Below, piece after piece: positions 36,414 to 44,186 of a stretch of DNA of 64,000 nucleotides (position 1 is its first letter; each line of letters begins with the position of its first letter). The translations under genes were made by a program, and so were the position numbers. This stretch comes from CAYSRJ01 sp964521865 (GTDB lineage: Bacteria > Spirochaetota > B62-G9 > DRHN01): the NCBI GenBank assembly GCA_964521865.1, contig CAZFTJ010000013.1, positions 56,746 through 120,745 of the forward strand, given 5' to 3'. The notes below the pieces were generated by a model. That model did not search any database and was not told the DNA's origin. It worked only from the letters and a program-made list of their open reading frames with translations.

Positions 36414-37101
36414 TCTGTACACTCCCCGCTTTTTTTCTGATGATTTCGGCCAGGGTTTTCGACTGGTCGGTGTTCGTCGAGTTGACGAGACGACGCGCCT
36501 CTTCAGGAGTGAACTCCTTTTGTTCCTGAGGGGGCTGTTTTTGTTGAGCTTTTTCAGGCTGATTGGATTGGTTTTCTTTTTGATCGGGACTCTGGTTTTT
36601 TCCCTGCGTACCGGCGTTCTTATTGTTGTTGTTGTTTTCATTGTCGGAGGGCTTATTTTCAGACATTTTTTTCAGTGTGAGCTCCAGATTGTACTTCATA
36701 TTAAGATCGCCCGGGTTGTACTCCAGGCCTTTTTTATAGTTTTCAGCCGCTTTGTTATAATCTCCCAGTTTGAAATAGCTGTTTCCGAGATTGTAGTGAA
36801 TATCGGCAAGGCTGTCGGGTTTGTCCGTTTTCTGCAGGGCTTTTGTAAGCTCTTCGATCGACGCGCTGTAATCCTCCACCTTGTAGTACGCGTCGGCGCT
36901 GTTGAAGTACGGTTCAAGCGCCCTTTTGTTTTTTTCGCTTCCTTTGAGGTAGTAGCCGAGCGCATCCCTGTACAGTCCTCTCTTGAAGTATCTGTTGCCC
37001 CTCTTCATAAGAATTCCGTACGGTTGGGCACCGGCCACAACGGGAATCAAAAAAATGCAGAGAACAGAGAGATAAAAAACAGTCCGTTTCTTCATTCTCA
37101 T
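36397..37101 (-). CDS. batC: BatC-like TPR protein
   Basis: 234 residues: a signal peptide (to about residue 24), then three TPR units at about 30-135 (ILMKRGNRYFKRGLYRDALGYY; DIHYNLGNSYFKLGDYNKAAENY). A low-complexity Asn/Gln/Lys-rich tail follows (about 155-200), with a charged end. TPR with a disordered tail is the BatC pattern. It is probably periplasmic and binds the VWA-protein periplasmic loops. An AAGGA ribosome site lies ahead. It starts 7 bp after the BatB-like gene and overlaps batD. Confidence 0.75.
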   Translation of the reverse strand: MRMKKRTVFYLSVLCIFLIPVVAGAQPYGILMKRGNRYFKRGLYRDALGYYLKGSEKNKRALEPYFNSADAYYKVEDYSASIEELTKALQKTDKPDSLADIHYNLGNSYFKLGDYNKAAENYKKGLEYNPGDLNMKYNLELTLKKMSENKPSDNENNNNNKNAGTQGKNQSPDQKENQSNQPEKAQQKQPPQEQKEFTPEEARRLVNSTNTDQSKTLAEIIRKKAGSVQNDEDW

Positions 37102-37108
37102 AAAGTCC

Positions 37109-38131
37109 TTATAATAAAGTCTTTCGTAAAGGTCTCTGTGCCCTTACCAGTGTAAAAATATACAGTAAAAGAAATAGAATGCCCAGCGCAAGCGGAATCT
37201 GAAACCGCTCTTCATACACCGTATATTTTTTTGTCTCGATCTCTCTCTTTTTCATTGTTTCGAGAGCTCCAAGAAGCTTGTTAACCTCATTATAGGATGT
37301 CCCGGCCCGGAAGTAGTAGCCTCCCGTGGTATCGGCAATGCGTTTCAGCACAGTTTCATCGAGCGACGAGATGACGACTTTTCCATACTTGTCCTTCTTA
37401 TACCCGGTGCGCGTCCCGTTCTCATCGTAAACCGGTATGGGCGCTCCATTTTTTGTTCCGATCCCGATACTGAATACCTTGATTCCTCTTCTCCGTATTT
37501 CTCGCAGCGCTTTATCAATGTCGCCTGTAGTTCTTTCCCCGTCAGTCATCAAAATGAGAAGGGCATAGGTGTCTTCCCTTGGTTTCAATGATTTCATCGC
37601 AACTTCCAGCGGAGCGGCGAGGTTGGTCCCGCTTGCAACCGCGGTATCGTTGCCGATGGCATTGATAACGCTTGTAAGAGCGTCGTAATCGATGGTAAGG
37701 GGGCACTGGACAAATGCATCTCCGGCAAAAAGTATGAGCCCCGCCCGGTTTCCATGCAGGGAATTGATAAGATCGAGCGCATCGATTCTGGCGCGTTCGA
37801 GCCTGCTCGAGGAGACGTCCTCCGCCTGCATGCTCTGTGAGAGATCGATGGCGATATACACATCCGAGCCCGTAATGGAAACCGATTCAAGGCGCGTGCC
37901 TGCCTGCGGCTGTGCGAGCGAAAGTATAAGAAACAGAAGAGATAGACAGATAAACGGCCCCTCTTTTTTAAGATTTCCTGCAATGTTTCTGCGGGAAAAC
38001 CGATTGAGTGTATGAAGGCTGCCCAACCTTTCAGCGCGCCTGCGCCTGCTCCGATGAGCGATGAGAAAAAATATGTACAGCAGAGGTACGATGATAAGCA
38101 GGTACAGAAGCTGCGGATGCAGGAATCTCAT
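37109..38131 (-). CDS. batB: VWA-domain membrane protein, BatB/BatA type
   Basis: 340 residues. A short N-terminal double hairpin of membrane helices (LYLLIIVPLLYIFFLIA; FICLSLLFLILSLAQP) is followed by a von Willebrand A domain. Its MIDAS motif is intact (AIDLSQSMQ, i.e. DxSxS). The TIGR-type block LILMTDGERTTGD lies later, and a C-terminal membrane helix is near 315-335. Two membrane anchors around a periplasmic VWA domain are typical of BatA and BatB. The second VWA gene of the pair is conventionally BatB. A GGAGAG ribosome site lies ahead. The gene begins 22 bp after the BatA-like gene. Confidence 0.78.
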   Translation of the reverse strand: MRFLHPQLLYLLIIVPLLYIFFLIAHRSRRRRAERLGSLHTLNRFSRRNIAGNLKKEGPFICLSLLFLILSLAQPQAGTRLESVSITGSDVYIAIDLSQSMQAEDVSSSRLERARIDALDLINSLHGNRAGLILFAGDAFVQCPLTIDYDALTSVINAIGNDTAVASGTNLAAPLEVAMKSLKPREDTYALLILMTDGERTTGDIDKALREIRRRGIKVFSIGIGTKNGAPIPVYDENGTRTGYKKDKYGKVVISSLDETVLKRIADTTGGYYFRAGTSYNEVNKLLGALETMKKREIETKKYTVYEERFQIPLALGILFLLLYIFTLVRAQRPLRKTLL

Positions 38132-38152
38132 TCTTTTCGGCTCTCCTGTTTT

Positions 38153-39130
38153 TTATGGAACGGTTTTGAGAACCGCTTTTTCCAGAAAAAGGTACAGCAT
38201 AAAAAGCAAAAGCCCGGTTATGAGCGGGTACCCGAACCACTCTCTGGTGCGTCTGTATTGTTTTATTTCTATTTTGCTTTTTTCGAGCAGATCGATTTCC
38301 CTGTAAATCTCCTCGAGCTTTGCGGTGTTGGTCGCCCTGAAATATCTGCCTCCCGTTGTCGAAGCAATCTTTTTAAGAACCTGTTCGTCGATCTGCACGG
38401 GGACGGATACGTACCGCTTTCCGAACACGGAATCATCGACCGGGAAGGGCGCGTTTCCCATGCTGCCGACGCCGATAGTGTAAATCTTGATGTTCAGGGC
38501 ACGTGCTGCAAATGCAGCGGTAAGCGGTTCGACCTCACCGCTGTTGTTTACGCCGTCGGTAAGCAGAATCATCACTTTGCTCTTTTCTTTCCCTGCAATG
38601 AGGCGCTTTGACCCTTCGGAAATCGCGTTGCCGATTGCCGTACCGTCCTGAATCATGCCGATTTCCACCGCATCGATAAAATTGTAAAGCAAACTATAGT
38701 CGATCGTCAAAGGGCTTTGCGTAATCGCCTTCCTGCTGAACACAACGAGCCCGATCTTATCCGTTTTACGGCCTGCGATGAACTCTTTTGCAACCGCCTT
38801 TGCAGCACCCAGGCGGTTGGGTTTGAAGTCTTCTGCCTTCATGCTCGATGAAATGTCGATCGCAAGAACTATGTCTATTCCTTCGGTATTCAGCTTCTCC
38901 TCGATATAACCCTTCTGCGGCCTCGCCATGGCAAGAATAAATAAACCGAGAGAGAGCATAAGCAGTACGCGTGAAACGATCAGAAGCCTCACGCGAAAGG
39001 TTTTTCTTCTGGGAAAAAATAAAACAAAGGGTGTTGAAATTGTCCTTTTTTTACTATTCGTAAAGATAACATAGAAAATGAATGGAACGACGATAAGGCC
39101 CCAGAGCATAAGAGGATTTTTAAACATCAT
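38153..39130 (-). CDS. batA: VWA-domain membrane protein, BatA type
   Basis: 325 residues from the ATG at 39130, about 11 bp after GGGAGGG; an in-frame GTG at 39142 lies too close to that site. The layout mirrors the next gene: two N-terminal membrane helices, a VWA domain with MIDAS AIDISSSMKAED and LLTDGVNNSGEVEP, and a C-terminal helix (YPLITGLLLFMLYLFLE). It overlaps the upstream gene's end by 11 bp. By family it is an inner-membrane protein needed for aerotolerance in Bacteroides; its mechanism is unresolved. Confidence 0.8.
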   Translation of the reverse strand: MMFKNPLMLWGLIVVPFIFYVIFTNSKKRTISTPFVLFFPRRKTFRVRLLIVSRVLLMLSLGLFILAMARPQKGYIEEKLNTEGIDIVLAIDISSSMKAEDFKPNRLGAAKAVAKEFIAGRKTDKIGLVVFSRKAITQSPLTIDYSLLYNFIDAVEIGMIQDGTAIGNAISEGSKRLIAGKEKSKVMILLTDGVNNSGEVEPLTAAFAARALNIKIYTIGVGSMGNAPFPVDDSVFGKRYVSVPVQIDEQVLKKIASTTGGRYFRATNTAKLEEIYREIDLLEKSKIEIKQYRRTREWFGYPLITGLLLFMLYLFLEKAVLKTVP

Positions 39131-40187
39131 CGTGCGAAACACCCTCCCCTGCCTCGGAGGATGATTGAGCTTCCTCCACCTTTTTATGTGCCTGTTTGAT
39201 CATGGTTATGGATGTATCTATATCCGAGCCGACCGTTCGCCGTGCAGGTCTGTCCTTTGCGAATTTCACCAGATCGCTTCTCGTCAGGATGTTCAATAGA
39301 TGCACCGGTTTCAGGTAGCGGCCTTTTTGGTGTAGAAGCCGCTTGAGCTCGCCGGTTGTCATTTCGAGCGCAGGCGCCTCAAGAATATGACCGAAGAACA
39401 ACCGCAGTACATGAGATAGTCTTGAGTACACATTCTTCTCGTCGGCGAGGTTTTTTTGAAAGGTATTCTTTATGTCCGCGAGCTGGCTGATGGAGTAGAA
39501 ATAGGGGTCGAATTGTTGAATGCTCGGCGACGGGACCTTCTTTTTATGCAGCTTTTTGACAAGATATTTTGTTACGACCATAAACAGAGCAAGAACAGCG
39601 CATATCGAGACCAGGATCAAGATAATTATTAAAGGTCGTATACGCGCACGAAGCGGTGGAACAATATCCTTGAGCGGTGGATTGTCGTTGTCTTGAGGAA
39701 GAACCGAAAGTATCGGTATGGGAACCGGTTCGGTTTTCAACTTTTTTCGACCGACCGTAACCTCGAGAGAGGGGAGTATCAAGTTGCCGGTTTGATATGC
39801 GGTAAGTGTGTACACGACATTTGTTTTGTACAGACCGCTTTTGATTTTCCGTCGTTTTTCATGTACGCTTCGCACTTCAAACGGAGCGAGGCTTTGAGAG
39901 TCTTTCGGATAGACAACCGTATCCTTTCTATTATGATAGGCGGTGAGTGCGATCTCGATAGCATCGCCGATAGTAAACGGCTTTTCCGACAGCATATTAA
40001 CCGTTACAGAGGGGACATCAGGGGAAAGGCTTTGGTCGGACCCTTTGCCGGCTGCAAACGCCGTATGCCCTGTTGCCGGGAGCGTCCCGATTATAAATAC
40101 GAGCGCAGCCCGCACTGCCATCCGGGTGAATTGTGCCTTTAGATTGATATATTTGTGCGCATGTTTCAAAAAAACGGCCCTTTTCAT
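39120..40187 (-). CDS. BatD-like small membrane protein in the bat operon
   Basis: 355 residues. A cationic N-terminus and signal-peptide-like core (AVRAALVFIIGTLPATGHTAFA) suggest the true start may be the ATG at 40121. One Ig-like beta domain (about 58-165: TVNMLSEKPFTIGDAIEIALTAYHN...) is followed by a membrane helix (about 190-212) and a helical cytoplasmic domain of ~130 residues. This is the layout of a short BatD-like/DUF4381-type protein. Genes of this kind commonly lie between DUF58 and the VWA pair in bat operons. I cannot assign a family firmly. Confidence 0.6.
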   Translation of the reverse strand: MKRAVFLKHAHKYINLKAQFTRMAVRAALVFIIGTLPATGHTAFAAGKGSDQSLSPDVPSVTVNMLSEKPFTIGDAIEIALTAYHNRKDTVVYPKDSQSLAPFEVRSVHEKRRKIKSGLYKTNVVYTLTAYQTGNLILPSLEVTVGRKKLKTEPVPIPILSVLPQDNDNPPLKDIVPPLRARIRPLIIILILVSICAVLALFMVVTKYLVKKLHKKKVPSPSIQQFDPYFYSISQLADIKNTFQKNLADEKNVYSRLSHVLRLFFGHILEAPALEMTTGELKRLLHQKGRYLKPVHLLNILTRSDLVKFAKDRPARRTVGSDIDTSITMIKQAHKKVEEAQSSSEAGEGVSHDDV

Positions 40188-40204
40188 TGTATAAAAACGG
40201 TGTG

Positions 40205-41083
40205 TTACAATTTTTGTGCCCTTTTATGAAAGAATTCAACAAGCGGTTTCAAATACTGTTCGCCGTTTGATATTTCTATGTAATCGATACCCATGGAGGT
40301 GAACAGCTTCTTCCTCTGTATACGTAACCCAGCACGGGTCCGTTCGTATTCTTCACGAGTTGTTTTATCGGCAAGGTCGATGATGCATTTTGCACCTGTT
40401 TCGAGATCATCCATAACCAGAAGTCCCCTGTGGTTCATGATGGTGCGTTCAAAGGGGTCGTTGAAAATAACAGGAATGACATCATGCTGATTCGCCATCA
40501 TCTTGAAGGATTTTTCATAGCCTTCATCGATGAAGTCTGAAAATACAAAGATAATGCTTTTCCTTCTCTGCGTGTTGTTTATAAAATCGAATGCCAGCTT
40601 GAGATCGGTATTACGGTTTTGCGGCTGAACGTAGAGCAGCTCTCTCAGCAGCCGCAGTGCATGGATTTTCTCCTTTTTAGGTGGAATGTATTTTTCGATG
40701 ATATCCGAAAAGAGAACGGCTGCGACTTTGTCGTTGTTTTCAATGGCGGAAAATGAGAATAGAGCGGCGAGCTCGATCATGATGTCCCGCTGGAGCGAAG
40801 CGGTTGAACCAAACAGCGTCGAACCGCTCACATCGAAGAGAATGATTACAGTCAGTTCTCTCTCCTCCTCGAATACCTTGACGAAGGGTCTGCCGAAACG
40901 CGCAGTTACATTCCAGTCGATCGTTCTGATATCGTCGCCGTACGTATATTCCCGAACTTCGCTGAATTCGATACCCCTGCCCTTGAACACGGAGTGGTAC
41001 TCGCCGGAAAACATCTCGTTCACAAGGAGTCTTGTTTTGATATCGATCAACTTTATCTTTTTTATGATTTCGGCCGGGAGCAT
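40205..41083 (-). CDS. DUF58 domain protein with degenerate VWA fold
   Basis: 292 residues. The N-terminal block SGEYHSVFKGRGIEFSEVREYTYGDDIRTIDWNVTARFG is diagnostic of DUF58. A VWA-like region follows, with its MIDAS-like DVSGSTLFG. The protein is cytoplasmic with no membrane segment. DUF58 proteins are habitual partners of MoxR ATPases and are thought to act as adaptors for the AAA+ machine. It overlaps moxR by one base (TGATG), so the pair is translationally coupled. Confidence 0.88.
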   Translation of the reverse strand: MLPAEIIKKIKLIDIKTRLLVNEMFSGEYHSVFKGRGIEFSEVREYTYGDDIRTIDWNVTARFGRPFVKVFEEERELTVIILFDVSGSTLFGSTASLQRDIMIELAALFSFSAIENNDKVAAVLFSDIIEKYIPPKKEKIHALRLLRELLYVQPQNRNTDLKLAFDFINNTQRRKSIIFVFSDFIDEGYEKSFKMMANQHDVIPVIFNDPFERTIMNHRGLLVMDDLETGAKCIIDLADKTTREEYERTRAGLRIQRKKLFTSMGIDYIEISNGEQYLKPLVEFFHKRAQKL

Positions 41084-42072
41084 CAGGGGACTTCAACTCC
41101 TTTGAATATTTTTTCGATGACATCGTCCGTGCTGATATCCTCGGCCTGCGCCTCATATGTGAGGATGAGCCGGTGGCGGAGGATGTCGTATCCCACGTCC
41201 CGTATGTCGTCCGGTATGACATACCCCCGGCCGTCCAAAAAGGCGTTGGCCCTGGCGCCGATCTTGAGGTAGAGAGAGGCTCTCGGGCTCGCGCCGTATG
41301 CAATGAGATCTCTGATATCGATAAGCTCGTACTCATCAGGCTGTCTTGTCGCAAGCGTAATATCGACTATATACCGCTCTATCTTCTCATCGATGTAGAT
41401 CGAATGAATCACCTCCCGCAGTCTTTCGAGCTGTTTCTTCTTCATTACCGGTGAAACCGAAGGTTGAGTGCCCGAGCCGTGAATTTTCATGATCTGCAGC
41501 TCTTCGTCTTTTGAAGGATAGGGTATTTCCAGCTTCATCATAAAACGGTCGACCTGCGCTTCGGGGAGCGGGTATGTACCGTGCTGTTCTATCGGGTTCT
41601 GGGTGGCAATAACGAGAAAGGTGCTGTCCATCATGAAGGTCTCGCTGCCAATTGTGACCTCATGCTCCTGCATCGCCTGCAGGAGAGCGCTCTGCGTTTT
41701 GGCGGGCGCGCGGTTTATTTCATCTGCGAGTATTATCGATGAAAAAATCGGTCCTTTTTTAACGAGAAAATCGCCTGTTTTCTGATTGTAGACCATGGTT
41801 CCGATCAGATCTGCCGGCAGCATATCGGGAGTGAACTGTATCCTGTTGAAATTTATGTCCAGGGCCCTGGCGAGTGTGCTGACGGTTAATGTTTTTGCAA
41901 GTCCGGGGACACCTTCGATGAGAATATGACCGCCTGACAGAAGTCCTATTATGATCTTGTTTATCATATCATGCTGGCCGACGATGACACGGCCGATTTC
42001 TTCTTTCAGATTCGAGAGCAGCACGCTCTCGTTCTTTATCTTTTCCTGAATCGCAAGAATTTGCTCATCCAT
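41083..42072 (-). CDS. moxR: MoxR-family AAA+ ATPase
   Basis: 329 residues. Walker A region GHILIEGVPGLAKT and Walker B IILADEINRAPAKTQSALLQAMQE are the MoxR consensus. Sensor 1 lies in VIATQNPIEQHGTYPLPEAQVDRFM. It is a cytoplasmic hexameric chaperone-like ATPase that works with DUF58/VWA partners encoded downstream, classically to activate or assemble client enzymes. It is the first gene of the eight-gene bat operon, with a clear promoter and a GGAGAAGG ribosome site. Confidence 0.92.
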   Translation of the reverse strand: MDEQILAIQEKIKNESVLLSNLKEEIGRVIVGQHDMINKIIIGLLSGGHILIEGVPGLAKTLTVSTLARALDINFNRIQFTPDMLPADLIGTMVYNQKTGDFLVKKGPIFSSIILADEINRAPAKTQSALLQAMQEHEVTIGSETFMMDSTFLVIATQNPIEQHGTYPLPEAQVDRFMMKLEIPYPSKDEELQIMKIHGSGTQPSVSPVMKKKQLERLREVIHSIYIDEKIERYIVDITLATRQPDEYELIDIRDLIAYGASPRASLYLKIGARANAFLDGRGYVIPDDIRDVGYDILRHRLILTYEAQAEDISTDDVIEKIFKGVEVP

Positions 42073-42104
42073 TCTGCCTTCTCCTTGAGGTTTCGCCCTC
42101 GTGT

Positions 42105-42133
42105 GGTATACCCGCCTTTTTTAATCAGTTCAA
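42105..42133 (-). promoter_or_regulatory. Promoter of the moxR-bat operon
   Basis: Minus strand TTGAAC (42133-42128), 17 bp, TATACC (42110-42105), about 33 bp before the moxR start codon. Confidence 0.6.
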
Positions 42134-42175
42134 AGATATCTAATTTTATACTGCAGGGTCAACAAAGCGCTTTTA

Positions 42176-42337
42176 ATAACGGCACTCCTCATTCACGGTA
42201 TGATCGTCCAGGGGAGCCCGGGAGGAAGGCATTTTGGCGTTGTTTCAATCGGCAGACCGGATGCGCGTGTTGAAAAGGAACTGAGGGGTTCGGTGCATCG
42301 GTTCATAGCACTTCTCAAGAAAGCTGCGAAGGATTAA
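42176..42337 (+). pseudogene. Remnant of a flavodoxin-family NAD(P)H oxidoreductase (C-terminal ~53 codons)
   Basis: The frame reads LLIHGMIVQGSPGGRHFGVVSIGRPDARVEKE... and stops at 42335-42337. This resembles the C-terminal quarter of FMN-dependent NAD(P)H reductase/flavodoxin-family proteins (pattern H-G-M-x-V-Q-G, then H-[FY]-G-x-V-x-I-G-x-P-D). Upstream sequence is AT-rich control DNA of the divergent moxR gene, with no N-terminal domain or ribosome site. It is therefore a decayed fragment. With the promoter entry it accounts for the 303-bp gap 42073-42375. Confidence 0.5.
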
Positions 42338-42375
42338 AATGCGATTTTGAACATACGAGCATCGGTGAGGTTTCG

Positions 42376-43119
42376 TTACACAGTGTGCTCCTGCCCGCGT
42401 TCGGCAATAAAGATCGGCCCCTGAAATACCGACCGCGCCTCGGAAAGGCTCGTCTCTTTGTCGTATTCGGGCCAGATATGGGCAAGAACGAGTTTTTTCG
42501 CGTCTGCCTCCAGGGAGAGCCTCGCCGTTGATGCTGCAGTCATATGGCCCATGGCTTCAAGCTCGCGGTCCTGATTCTGGAGTGTTGCTTCGGCGATAAG
42601 CAGGTCGGCGCCGGTGCAGAAAGAAACGAGACCGTCAAAAAACGCCGTATCCGCGGTGTACACAACAATCCGGCTCTCATATTCAAAACGAATCGCATAT
42701 GTATCGATCGGGTGGTTTGTTCTTAAAAAGCGCACACTCAACCCATCGATATGCGTATGAATCCGTTCGGATATTTCAATAATGTTCATCTCCTGCCTGA
42801 CGGTTTCCCGTATGAATCTGAATGTCTTTTTCGGGTGCGCCGGCATGTAGAGCGGAAGGCCGGGCTTCATATGACCGTCTCTCTGGGCAACGAATACGGC
42901 ATATCGCAGGGTGTAGATGTCCGAAGTATGGTCTGCATGCAGGTGCGAAAGGAATATGCCGCCGATATCACTGAAGGTGATGTAGTTCTGCATGAAGGAA
43001 ACACATCCGGGGCCTGTATCGACGAGGTAGTGGGAATCTCCGGAAGAAAGAATATATGACGAGCATCCCTCATTTTGCCCGGCATATGCAGCGCTCGATC
43101 CGAGAATTGTAAGTTTCAT
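42376..43119 (-). CDS. MBL-fold metallo-hydrolase, RNase Z-like
   Basis: 247 residues from the ATG at 43119 with AAGGAGC ahead; the frame opens at 43176 without a signal. Metal ligands are seen in FLSHLHADHTSD (HxHxDH), VVYTADTAFFD (Asp), and LAHIWPEY (His). The start MKLTILGSSAAYAGQNEGCSSYIL resembles the ribonuclease Z/arylsulfatase branch of the family. It lacks the long exosite arm of true RNase Z, so it may instead hydrolyse small phosphodiesters or esters. It is cytoplasmic. It lies 88 bp downstream of folB on the same strand. Confidence 0.82.
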   Translation of the reverse strand: MKLTILGSSAAYAGQNEGCSSYILSSGDSHYLVDTGPGCVSFMQNYITFSDIGGIFLSHLHADHTSDIYTLRYAVFVAQRDGHMKPGLPLYMPAHPKKTFRFIRETVRQEMNIIEISERIHTHIDGLSVRFLRTNHPIDTYAIRFEYESRIVVYTADTAFFDGLVSFCTGADLLIAEATLQNQDRELEAMGHMTAASTARLSLEADAKKLVLAHIWPEYDKETSLSEARSVFQGPIFIAERGQEHTV

Positions 43120-43166
43120 CGGAGCTCCTTTTATACGATAGTTCAACCGCTGTGAGAGAGCATTTT

Positions 43167-43210
43167 CCGGACGCACAGCGTCCTGATAATGCCGTCGTCA
43201 GGCGGCATTA
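43167..43210 (-). repeat. REP-like double hairpin, copy at folB 3' end
   Basis: Hairpin CCGGACGC-N3-GCGTCCTG (43167-43185) is followed by TAATGCCG-N8-CGGCATTA (43187-43210). The folB stop codon (43210-43208) forms part of the second stem. This element fills most of the gap to the next gene. Confidence 0.65.
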
Positions 43211-43549
43211 CGCAGTTATACTGCATGCCACGTATTCGGTATCCCTGTAGGGATATTTTTTAACCGTTACGGTAACACTTTTCACCGGAAAACTCTTTTT
43301 GATGTATCGGGCGCAGACGAGAGCGACTGTTTCTATAAGGTGATACGACGATTCCTGTACTATCGATTTAATGCCTTTTCGTACGGAAGAGTAGTCGATT
43401 GTGTCATCAAGAGAATCGCTTTCTTCTGTATATACAATAGCCGGAACCATATCGATGCTGAGCAGCAGAGACTGGCTTTTTCTGCGCTCTCTTTCTGTAA
43501 CGCCGATGTGTGTTTTTACAGACAGATTGTTGATCGTTATCTTATTCAT
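43208..43549 (-). CDS. folB: Dihydroneopterin aldolase-like protein
   Basis: 113 residues, the usual FolB length. The pattern GVTERERRKSQSLLLSIDM, then SLDDTIDYSSVRKGI and LIETVALVCARYI, is the FolB consensus. The glutamate of the LIET segment is the pterin-contact residue in studied enzymes. It converts 7,8-dihydroneopterin to 6-hydroxymethyl-dihydropterin in folate synthesis. Folate supply is relevant here because FtcD uses tetrahydrofolate, but no other folate gene is nearby. It is divergent from the STAS gene. Confidence 0.85.
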   Translation of the reverse strand: MNKITINNLSVKTHIGVTERERRKSQSLLLSIDMVPAIVYTEESDSLDDTIDYSSVRKGIKSIVQESSYHLIETVALVCARYIKKSFPVKSVTVTVKKYPYRDTEYVACSITA

Positions 43550-43570
43550 ACCCGGTTTCCGTCCGTTTAA

Positions 43571-43586
43571 TGTACTGTACAGTACA
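43571..43586. promoter_or_regulatory. 16-bp perfect palindrome upstream of folB
   Basis: TGTACTGTACAGTACA is its own reverse complement and lies 22 bp before the folB start codon, where a repressor site would act. No adjacent regulator gene was identified. Confidence 0.4.
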
Positions 43587-43768
43587 ATATACTTCCCTCC
43601 AAAAAATATTGAATAAAAATATGATTTCTATTAAGATATTCCTATATTTATGTGCACGAAGCGCAAAACCTTCAAAGAGGGTATAGCGCGAGGATGTTTT
43701 GGTATAGCGGGTGGTAATGAGCCTCGATATTCTGCGTTTAATAAATAGAGTCGGGCAGGAGGAGCTGC

Positions 43769-44077
43769 ATGGAAATTGATGTCACTGAAAACGGCGGAAA
43801 AACCATGGTCACCTTAATAGGGGATATTTACGTTGAGCAGGGTGACGAACTGTCAAAGGTATTCACTGCAATTTCCGGCAAGAACCCGAAGGAAGTAGTG
43901 ATAGATTTAGCCGGATTGAATTCAATAACGAGCTCGGGTATAGGAAAAATTGTACTCCTGTACAAAGAGCTGAATAAAAAGGGTGGAGTGGTCAGAATAA
44001 CCGGTGTGAACAAAACGATAATGGAAATTTTCAAAGTGGTGAAGCTCGATAAGCTTGTCGAAATAGAAACTCTCTGA
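43769..44077 (+). CDS. STAS-domain anti-sigma factor antagonist
   Basis: 102 residues, a single STAS domain. The phosphorylatable-serine region reads LNSITSSGIGKIVLLYKEL, which matches the D-S-S-G/T-S-S-G motif of SpoIIAA-type antagonists. In that family a serine kinase inactivates the antagonist and a phosphatase restores it, freeing a sigma factor or controlling another partner. No kinase or sigma factor is adjacent, so the target is unknown. GGAGGAG precedes the ATG. Confidence 0.87.
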   Translation: MEIDVTENGGKTMVTLIGDIYVEQGDELSKVFTAISGKNPKEVVIDLAGLNSITSSGIGKIVLLYKELNKKGGVVRITGVNKTIMEIFKVVKLDKLVEIETL

Positions 44078-44186
44078 TACAGAGGATGATGCTCGTGCCC
44101 TGTGTAAGAAAGCATTTGTTTTTAACGCGTTTTGTATTATAATAAAATCAGGAGCATACGTTTTTTTCGGCAAGAGGGAAACAGAA

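Noticed and set aside
36118..37155. Plus-strand frame of 345 codons covering batC and the batD start
   Set aside because: Hydrophobic, repetitive translation typical of antisense to Lys/Glu-rich TPR sequence; the bat genes explain the region.
43571..43586. LexA (SOS) box
   Set aside because: The palindrome is reminiscent of the E. coli CTG-N10-CAG box but has a shorter spacing, and folB is not an SOS gene.
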